Assembly (NCBI RefSeq): GCF_028649475.1
Contig: NZ_JAQSIP010000002.1
Coordinates: 186,001 to 250,000, forward strand
Source of the DNA: Curvibacter cyanobacteriorum
GTDB taxonomy: Bacteria; Pseudomonadota; Gammaproteobacteria; Burkholderiales; Burkholderiaceae_C
Direction: 5' to 3'
DNA: 64,000 nucleotides
Under the pieces are notes generated by a model. That model searched no databases. It saw only the letters and a program-made list of their open reading frames with translations, and had not been told where the DNA came from. The position numbers and the translations under genes were made by a program. Every line of letters starts with the position of its first letter. The stretch's first letter is position 1. This document shows positions 58,024-64,000 of this stretch, piece after piece.

Positions 58024-58385
58024 GGTGCTGTTTCCTTGGAATGAAACGGTTGATTGAGTTGCTGTTGCAGCTGAATTGGCGGCATTGTGACAGAAACCAA
58101 GGCTTTGCATGGTCGCTGCTTCGGCTATGGCGCGCATAGGCAAAAGCGATGGGCCCGGTGGTGCGCCACCCGCCGCGCGCCCAGGGCCCGCGCGGGGCGC
58201 GCATCGGGTGGCGCACTGGGGACGCACTGGGGGGCGGGGCCGTGTGCAGGGACTTCGACCGCAAGGGGCCGCGGCGGTGTCCGACTCGCAGCGCTGGCGA
58301 GGCCTGAGCGTCCGTCATACTCGGCGGTTTGTTGTGCGGCATCAGCTGGGCTGGCGCCGCACCTTTTGAATTGCGCAGTGAAGCC
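58024..58385. other. 362-bp divergent trxA-flavoprotein intergenic region
   Basis: The trxA-proximal part carries a possible extended -10 TGTCACAAT (minus; plus 58084-58092). The middle holds a two-tier inverted repeat (58161-58216, listed separately). Near 58318 TCATACT might serve the flavoprotein gene. No small ORF is convincing. Confidence 0.45.
58161..58216. repeat. two-tier nested inverted repeat, 56 bp
   Basis: Outer arms GTGCGCCACCC (58161-58171) and GGGTGGCGCAC (58206-58216) are perfect 11-mers. Inner arms GCGCGCCC (58175-58182) and GGGCGCGC (58195-58202) are perfect 8-mers. They are separated by symmetric 3-nt mismatches and a 12-nt loop. It lies between divergent genes, so it is not a terminator of either. 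Confidence 0.7.
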
Positions 58386-59753
58386 ATGACCGAGTCCCTT
58401 ATTTCCCCTTCCTCCCCTCAACCGACCCGCAGGGCCTCGAGCCCGACCGACCTGCCGGTCGTGGTGGTGGGCGGCGGGCCCGCGGGCCTGATGGCCGCTC
58501 AGGTGCTGGCCTCGGCAGGCGTGCCGGTGCACCTGTACGACGCCATGCCGTCGGTGGGGCGCAAGTTCCTGCTGGCCGGCAAGGGGGGGCTGAACCTGAC
58601 CCACTCGGAACCCCTCGATCCCTTTGTCAGCCGCTTTGGCGGCCGCAGCGCGGTGCTGGCACCCTGGTTGCAAACCTTTGGCGGGCCCGAGGTGCGCGCC
58701 TGGGCCGAAGGCTTGGGCGTGAGCACTTTTGTGGGCAGTTCGGGGCGCGTGTTCCCGACCGACATGAAGGCCGCGCCGCTGCTGCGTGCCTGGTTGCACC
58801 AGTTGCGCCAGCAGGGTGTGCAGTTCCACATGCGCCACCGGTGGCTGGGCTGGGGGAGCGACGGGGCCCTGAACTTCCAGGCCCCGGCGGGCCCGGTGCG
58901 GGTCGAGGCCCGTGCCGTGGTGCTGGCCTTGGGGGGCGGCAGCTGGGCACGTTTGGGCTCGGACGGCGCCTGGCAGGCCTTGTTGCGCGAGCGTGGTGTG
59001 GCGGTGTCGCCGCTGCGGCCTTCGAATTGCGGTTTCGACGTCGCGGCCCCGGGGCGCCTGGCGGCGGCGCCGGCCGATGGCGCCGCTGAGGCCTCCCCCG
59101 CGGTGGGCTGGACGCCGTTCTTCAGCCAGCGTTTTGCGGGCCAGCCTTTCAAGTCGGTGGCCCTGCGCTTCAGCGCCCCCGACGGCACGGTGTTCGAGCG
59201 CCGTGGTGAGTTTGTGGCCACCGCCAGCGGGGTCGAGGGCAGCTTGATCTACGCGGTCTCCGCCGCGCTGCGCGACGCGGTGGCGCACCAGGGGCAGGCC
59301 ACGTTCCACCTCGACCTGCTGCCCGATCACTCGGCCGAGCGCGTGTTCAGCGAGGTGCGACACCCCCGGGGTTCGCGCTCCCTGTCCAGCCACCTCAAGG
59401 GGCGTCTGGGGCTGGAGGGCATCAAGATGGCCATCCTCAACGAGTTGCTGAGCCGCGAGGCCCTGGCCGACCCCGCCACCCTGGCCGCGGCCATCAAGGC
59501 CTTGCCCATCACGGTGGTGGCCACCCGGCCGCTGGACGAAGCCATCAGCAGCGCCGGGGGCGTGGCCTTTGAGGGGCTGGACGAGCAGCTCATGCTGCGC
59601 GAGTCGCCTGGCGTGTTCTGCGCGGGCGAAATGCTCGACTGGGAAGCCCCCACGGGGGGCTACCTGCTCACCGCGAGCCTGACCACGGGCCGCCAGGCCG
59701 GCTTGGGCGTGCTGCATTGGCTGGGCCAGGGCAGCGCCACCTCGGCCGCCTGA
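58386..59753 (+). CDS. TIGR03862/HI0933-like NAD(P)/FAD-dependent oxidoreductase
   Basis: 455 aa flavoprotein. The dinucleotide-binding motif is VVVVGGGPAGLMAAQVLASA near the N-terminus, followed by VGRKFLLAGKGGLNLTHSEP, the HI0933-family signature. The C-terminal FAD loop is VFCAGEMLDWEAPTGGYLL. Function of the family is uncertain; relatives are linked to oxidation reactions or tRNA/cobalamin-like chemistry only by annotation. ATG 58386 removes a poorly conserved leader back to 58329. It converges on the diguanylate cyclase gene. Confidence 0.85.
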   Translation: MTESLISPSSPQPTRRASSPTDLPVVVVGGGPAGLMAAQVLASAGVPVHLYDAMPSVGRKFLLAGKGGLNLTHSEPLDPFVSRFGGRSAVLAPWLQTFGGPEVRAWAEGLGVSTFVGSSGRVFPTDMKAAPLLRAWLHQLRQQGVQFHMRHRWLGWGSDGALNFQAPAGPVRVEARAVVLALGGGSWARLGSDGAWQALLRERGVAVSPLRPSNCGFDVAAPGRLAAAPADGAAEASPAVGWTPFFSQRFAGQPFKSVALRFSAPDGTVFERRGEFVATASGVEGSLIYAVSAALRDAVAHQGQATFHLDLLPDHSAERVFSEVRHPRGSRSLSSHLKGRLGLEGIKMAILNELLSREALADPATLAAAIKALPITVVATRPLDEAISSAGGVAFEGLDEQLMLRESPGVFCAGEMLDWEAPTGGYLLTASLTTGRQAGLGVLHWLGQGSATSAA

Positions 59754-59833
59754 GCCCCGGGTGGGTGCGCGGCCCGGGTCGCTGTGGCGCCGTGGCGCCG
59801 TACGGGGGCAGGGACGGGGCGCGGTGCGCGGTC

Positions 59834-61018
59834 TCAGACCACGCGGTTGCGGCCCTGGTGTTTGGCCAGGTAAAGCGCCTGGTCGGCAGCTTGGTACAGG
59901 CTGTCGAAGTCGGCGGTTTTGTCCTGCGGGCCCGCGCCCGACAGGCCGATGCTGGCGGTGACCTGGATCAGCTGGTCTTGCACCCGCACCGGGCTTTGTT
60001 CCAGCCGTTGGCGCAACTTTTCGGCCAGCTTGCGGCCAGCTTCCGGGGTGGTGGCCGGCAGCAGCACGATGAATTCTTCACCCCCCAGGCGGCCAACCAG
60101 GTCGGTGCTGCGCACCGTGCCCATGCACAGCGCCGCGACATGGCGCAGCACCGCGTCGCCCGCGGGGTGGCCCCAGCTGTCGTTGATGCGTTTGAAGTGG
60201 TCCAGGTCCAGCACCAACAAGGTGGTGGCCGTGCCCTGGCGCCGGGCGCGCGCCAGTTCACCCCGGGTCAACTCGACAAAGGTCAGGCGGTTCAGCAGGC
60301 CGGTGAGGCCATCGACGCGGGTCAGGCGTTCAAGTTCGCGCTGTTTGATTTGCAGGTCGTTGTTGGCTTTTTCGAGTTCGGCCTGCTGCAGGGTCAGCAA
60401 GGTGAACTTGCGCCACAGCATGACGCTCAGGGTCCAGCCCATCACGCAGCCGGCCACGCCATTGATGCGGTTGGACAGCAGGGCTTCGGCCTGGTCCTGG
60501 GCCTGCCCCATGAAGACAAAAAATGCGATCGCCGACGCGCCGTACAACAGGCCCGAGACGGTTGGCCGCTGGTGGAATGCCAACGCGGTCATCATGCAAC
60601 CGAGCAGGAACGGGGCGATGCTGGGCGTGACCAACTGGTCGATGCAGGCCAGCAGCACACTGAAGCCCAGGCTCAGGCCCATGGCCACCGTGGGCAACCA
60701 GCGGCCGAACCAGCGGCGGCTGGCATGGCGCCAGTGCTGGGCCCCGGCGGCCAAGGCCACCATCACCCCGCCCATCACGAGGTGCGCCAGCAGCAACTGC
60801 ACCTGCCAGACCTGCACCGTCGCATGCAGGTCCGCCAGCAGCAGCCGCATGCCAAACACAAAGCACAGCAAGCCATTGATGACGGCCACCGCGGGCGCCA
60901 ACAGGCGCAGGCGCTGCAGGTTGATGTCGCCTGCGGTGCCGGTCACGCGGTCGTGTTCATTGAGCCAGCGCTGGTGGAGCAGTCGCAGCTTGTGCCAATC
61001 TCGCTGGAGAGGGTGCAT
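59834..61018 (-). CDS. membrane diguanylate cyclase (GGDEF domain)
   Basis: 394 aa. About six membrane helices (roughly 38-205) are followed by a short coiled coil (205-233) and a GGDEF domain (about 235-394). The active-site variant is GGEEF at 312-316, preceded by an RxxD inhibitory site (RSTD, 303-306) exactly five residues upstream, so it should be an active, product-inhibited cyclase. No EAL domain. The membrane part resembles MASE-type sensors. Met 61018 is chosen; an upstream in-frame Met (61138) would translate the divergent control region. Divergent from the potassium channel gene. Confidence 0.9.
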   Translation of the reverse strand: MHPLQRDWHKLRLLHQRWLNEHDRVTGTAGDINLQRLRLLAPAVAVINGLLCFVFGMRLLLADLHATVQVWQVQLLLAHLVMGGVMVALAAGAQHWRHASRRWFGRWLPTVAMGLSLGFSVLLACIDQLVTPSIAPFLLGCMMTALAFHQRPTVSGLLYGASAIAFFVFMGQAQDQAEALLSNRINGVAGCVMGWTLSVMLWRKFTLLTLQQAELEKANNDLQIKQRELERLTRVDGLTGLLNRLTFVELTRGELARARRQGTATTLLVLDLDHFKRINDSWGHPAGDAVLRHVAALCMGTVRSTDLVGRLGGEEFIVLLPATTPEAGRKLAEKLRQRLEQSPVRVQDQLIQVTASIGLSGAGPQDKTADFDSLYQAADQALYLAKHQGRNRVV

Positions 61019-61112
61019 GAAAGAGAAGGTGGGCCGGGTCGCCTGCCAAATAATCAGATTGACGCAGATGTGAAACTTTAACGTGATTTCACGCGATCGG
61101 GCCGGTCGTTTT

Positions 61113-61139
61113 GGTGCATTTTGGCGCCACGAATGCACC
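61113..61139. repeat. 8-bp perfect inverted repeat between divergent genes
   Basis: GGTGCATT (61113-61120) and AATGCACC (61132-61139) are separated by 11 nt, in the 178-bp gap between the diguanylate cyclase and channel genes. Position and symmetry fit a regulator binding site; no regulator can be named. Confidence 0.5.
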
Positions 61140-61161
61140 GCTTTGGTGGCCCCGTGGTGGC

Positions 61162-61167
61162 TACAAT
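61162..61167 (+). promoter_or_regulatory. candidate -10 (TACAAT) of the potassium channel gene
   Basis: TACAAT is 29 nt before the GTG start at 61197. No good -35 at 16-18 nt is seen. The 8-bp inverted repeat at 61113-61139 ends 22 nt upstream, where an activator could act. Confidence 0.4.
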
Positions 61168-61196
61168 TTCAGCGGTCTGCGCACTCGATCCAATCC

Positions 61197-62225
61197 GTGA
61201 AAAACATCTTCCACAACCGCCACTTCACGGGACTGTTGCGTGGTGCGGCGCTGTTGGTGTTGATCCAGGGGCTGGGCACCTTGGGCTACCACTACATCGG
61301 CCGCCCCACCGCCACCTGGATCGACAGCTTCTACATGACGTTCATCACCATCGCCACCATCGGCTATGGTGAGACGGTGGACCTGACCCACCACCCGATG
61401 GGGCGCCTGTTCACGGTGGCCATCGCCGTGGTCGGGATCGGCACCATGAGCTACCTGTTCTCCACCCTGGTGGCCTTGCTGGTGGATTACGACCTCAACT
61501 CAGCCTTCAGGAGACGGCGAATGGACAAGGAGATCGCCGGCTTGTCCGGTCACTACATCGTTTGCGGCATCGGCCGCGTGGGCACCAATGTGGCCCACGA
61601 GCTGACCCTGACCCGGCGCCCGCTGGTGGTGATCGAGCCCGACCGCGCGGCCCTGGACCGCTGGCTTGAGCACCACCCCCAGGCCCTCTACCTGCACGAT
61701 GACGCGGCCGACGACGAGGCCCTGCAGCGCGCTGGCGTGGCGCGGGCGGCGGGCGTCTTTGCCGTCACCGGGGACGACAGCCACAACCTGATGATTGCGT
61801 TGTCGGTCAAGCTGATCCAGCCCACGGTGCGGGTGGTCGTGCGCCTGCATGACATCCGCAACGAGAAGAAAGCCCGCCGCGCCGGCGCCGACGAGATCGT
61901 GTCGCCCGACTTCACCGGGGGCATGCACATCGCGTCCGCCATGCTGCGCCCGCAGGTGGTGAACTTCATGGAGCAGATGATGCACAGCGAAGAGGCCATG
62001 CGCGTCGAAGAGGTGAGCGTGCCCGCGGGGCTGCCCACGATGGCGCTGGCCGAGTTGCTGCCGCGTTCGCGCGAGCATGTGTTGCTGGCCTTGCACCAGG
62101 GCGGTCGCTGGGTCTTCCACCCGGAGGAATCGCAGGTGGTCGGGGCCGGGGTCACCTTGGTGCTGATGACCAGCCCCGCGGGCCGTGCCGCGGTGGAGCA
62201 GCGCCTGCGCAGCTGGGCCGCCTGA
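61197..62225 (+). CDS. TrkA-N (RCK) potassium channel protein
   Basis: 342 aa. Two membrane helices flank a pore loop with selectivity filter TIGYG at 54-58. An RCK/TrkA-N Rossmann domain follows (about 108-230, HYIVCGIGRVGTNVAHEL), then a TrkA-C-like domain (about 250-335). It resembles MthK/Kch-type ligand-gated K+ channels. The start is GTG 61197; the frame open back to 61083 would translate the promoter and inverted repeat. Ligand (Ca2+, nucleotide or c-di-AMP) is not predictable here. Confidence 0.9.
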   Translation: MKNIFHNRHFTGLLRGAALLVLIQGLGTLGYHYIGRPTATWIDSFYMTFITIATIGYGETVDLTHHPMGRLFTVAIAVVGIGTMSYLFSTLVALLVDYDLNSAFRRRRMDKEIAGLSGHYIVCGIGRVGTNVAHELTLTRRPLVVIEPDRAALDRWLEHHPQALYLHDDAADDEALQRAGVARAAGVFAVTGDDSHNLMIALSVKLIQPTVRVVVRLHDIRNEKKARRAGADEIVSPDFTGGMHIASAMLRPQVVNFMEQMMHSEEAMRVEEVSVPAGLPTMALAELLPRSREHVLLALHQGGRWVFHPEESQVVGAGVTLVLMTSPAGRAAVEQRLRSWAA

Positions 62226-62448
62226 GGTCGACCGCCGCCCTGGCGCTGACCCTGTTCAGTGGGTGCGGTCTCGTCCGCCGCCCCCTGGAGGCGTTGTTTG
62301 GCCTGGCGTTTACCTGGATTTGGGGGCCTTGAGGAGATTCCCCTAGGCTTACTCTGGCACCCGCCGGTGGGCGCCGTGCGCCGATAGGATGGGAGGCGAA
62401 GCAGGTGGCCAACCCTGCGCGTGCGTCTGAGGACGGAGACTCCCTGCC

Positions 62449-64000
62449 ATGACGAATTCCATCACCGGGCCGATCGCCCCCGCTGGCGATCGCCACGCCT
62501 GGCCCCTGGTGTCCTACCTGATGGGCCTGCTGTGCCTGTCGACCTTGCTGGCGTTCAGCATCGTCGGCTTGACGCTGTTGCTGATCCGCATCCCGCAGCT
62601 TGAAGCCGATGCGCGCGGGCGGGTGATCCAGGAGGCCCGCAGCGCGGCGCGCAGCGAGGATCTGTTGCTGCACTCCATCGAGGAGCGCCTGGAGATCCTG
62701 GCCGCCACCCTGCGCGCGCCACGGCCCGAGACCTTGGCCGAGGTGCTGAACCAGGCGGTGGGCGATGGCAGCACCTTTTTGTCGATTGCGCTGTTGAGTC
62801 CTGAGGGCCGCGTGCAGGCGGTGGGTGCCAGCACGGTCTGGCGTTGGCGCCAGAAGGAGTTGCTGGGGCAAGACCTGTCGCTGTCCCCGTTGGTGGCGCG
62901 GGTTCGCTTTCAGCAGCGCTTGCTGTGGGACGAACGTCACCCATCCATGATGGCCGGCGAGCGGGTGCTGGCCCTGGCCCGTCCCTTGCCTGATGGTCGA
63001 CTGCTGTTGGCCGAGGTGCCAACTTCGTTTCTTTTTCGGTCTGCGACCGAATACCAGGAGCCCATCCGCGGCTCCGCCACCAGCCCGATCAGCCTGTGGT
63101 TGCTGGACGCCTCGGGTCGCTTCATGGCCAACAGCGAGCGGGGGGTGGTGCCCTCGGAGCCTGCTTATTGGCGCGAAACCGCCTTGTACCAGCAACTGCG
63201 CCAGGGCTTGGAGCCGCCCGAGCACATGGTGCTGCAGGGCGTGTCCTACCACGTGGCGGTGGCCAAGTCGCAGTACGTTGACTGGTACGTCGCCGCGCTG
63301 ACCCCGCGAGGACTGGACAACCCCCGGGTGATGGCCTGGATCACCTTGGTCAGCACGGGCTTTTTGGGCATGCTGTTGATCGGGGTCGTGTTGTCACCCC
63401 TGTGGGCCACGGGTTTGAAGCGTGCCTTGCAGCGCATCGTCGAGCAGGCCAAGCAGGTCGCGTCGGGGCAGGTGCTCAGCAATTGGCCCAAGGGCCCGGT
63501 GCGGGAGTTCAACAGCCTGTCGGAGCACCTCGAGTCGATGTCGGCCAGCTTGCGCGAGCGGCAACAGCACTTTCGGGCCATTTTTGATGTGTCACCGATC
63601 GCCTTGGCGGTGTACGACCCCGAGAGCGACCTGCTGATCGACCTGAACGAAGCCGCGTGCCGGCAGTTTGGCCTGGTGCGTGAGGCGGTGGTGGGGCAAC
63701 CGGCCCGCCTGCTGCCCATCTGGCCCGAGCGCGAGGGGCGGCCGCGGCGTGATCCGCGCCTGGTGCAGGGCGAAACTGTCGAGGCCCGGCTGCGCCACGC
63801 CGATGGCACGGAGCTGACTTGCCGCGTGTCGGTGCGGGTGTTGGAGCGCAGCGGCCAGACCTGGCAGGTCTGGGCACTGGAGGACATCTCCGAGGCGCAG
63901 CGCCATGCGCAGGAGCTGAAGAGCCTCAACGAGGCGCTCGAAGCCCGTGTGGCCCAGCGCACCGAGGCGCTGCAGCGCGCCAACGACGAAGCCAGTCAGG
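62449..64000 (+). CDS. membrane PAS sensor protein, 3' truncated by the window end
   Basis: 517 residues are visible and the frame is open at the right edge. A membrane helix (about 22-46) precedes a periplasmic double-Cache-like sensor (about 50-285), a second helix (about 293-318), a HAMP-like linker and a PAS domain (about 370-485). Then a coiled-coil segment, LNEALEARVAQRTEALQRAN, of the kind that normally precedes a histidine kinase or GGDEF output. The output domain lies outside the window. ATG 62449 is preceded by GGACGGAG. The 223-bp gap upstream has no gene. Confidence 0.85.
   Translation, partial: MTNSITGPIAPAGDRHAWPLVSYLMGLLCLSTLLAFSIVGLTLLLIRIPQLEADARGRVIQEARSAARSEDLLLHSIEERLEILAATLRAPRPETLAEVLNQAVGDGSTFLSIALLSPEGRVQAVGASTVWRWRQKELLGQDLSLSPLVARVRFQQRLLWDERHPSMMAGERVLALARPLPDGRLLLAEVPTSFLFRSATEYQEPIRGSATSPISLWLLDASGRFMANSERGVVPSEPAYWRETALYQQLRQGLEPPEHMVLQGVSYHVAVAKSQYVDWYVAALTPRGLDNPRVMAWITLVSTGFLGMLLIGVVLSPLWATGLKRALQRIVEQAKQVASGQVLSNWPKGPVREFNSLSEHLESMSASLRERQQHFRAIFDVSPIALAVYDPESDLLIDLNEAACRQFGLVREAVVGQPARLLPIWPEREGRPRRDPRLVQGETVEARLRHADGTELTCRVSVRVLERSGQTWQVWALEDISEAQRHAQELKSLNEALEARVAQRTEALQRANDEASQ

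Overview
The window is high-GC, gene-dense chromosomal DNA from a betaproteobacterium. The lpxD-fabZ-lpxA-lpxB-rnhB order, the greA / DUF4149 / yhbY / rlmE / ftsH / folP / glmM block, trxA next to rho, and the TTG-started FtsH all point to Burkholderiales, most likely Comamonadaceae. This is inferred from gene order and protein character; no database was searched. I see no tRNA, rRNA, CRISPR array, insertion sequence, phage gene or plasmid gene.

Layout. (1) 1-4550: end of the lipid A/fatty acid operon (lpxD partial, fabZ, lpxA, lpxB), then rnhB and a SpoU-type RNA methyltransferase. (2) 4551-16866: housekeeping genes carA-carB, greA, a DUF4149 membrane protein, a minus-strand yhbY-glycosyltransferase pair, rlmE, ftsH behind a sigma-32-like promoter, folP and glmM. 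(3) 16970-19912: a large CHASE/PAS/PAS/GGDEF/EAL c-di-GMP protein. (4) 20212-34662: a phosphate block containing an OlsB-type acyltransferase, a coupled LpxH-like phosphoesterase, ppk1, a SixA phosphatase, an unusual Lys/Ala/Pro-rich ribbon-helix-helix protein, ppx, and pstSCAB-phoU-phoB-phoR. Pho-box-like direct repeats with an 11-bp period lie before olsB, ppk1 and pstS, and on the opposite strand facing ppx. (5) 34607-38053 (minus): a MATE exporter, a GT39-like membrane glycosyltransferase and rpmE2.

(6) 38182-55811: a catabolic region. An M20 deacylase and a divergent amidase lie beside a 13-gene minus-strand run: class II aldolase, dipeptide-type ABC transporter (binding protein, two permeases, double ATPase), hydroxyacid dehydrogenase, class III aminotransferase, acetylpolyamine amidohydrolase, EamA transporter, GntR/FCD regulator, a second acetylpolyamine amidohydrolase, an APH-fold kinase and a second class III PLP enzyme. 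The set fits uptake and stepwise breakdown of an N-acetylated amine, possibly hydroxylated. (7) 56097-62225: rho with its terminator, trxA, a TIGR03862-like flavoprotein, a diguanylate cyclase and a TrkA-N potassium channel. (8) 62449-64000: a membrane sensor that runs off the right edge.

How the genes fit together. The phosphate block joins sensing (PhoR/PhoB/PhoU), import (PstSCAB), polyphosphate synthesis and breakdown (Ppk1/Ppx) and a phosphorus-free membrane lipid step (OlsB), apparently under one regulator. The catabolic region pairs import, deacetylation, transamination or phospho-lyase chemistry, and reduction or aldol cleavage with one local GntR regulator.
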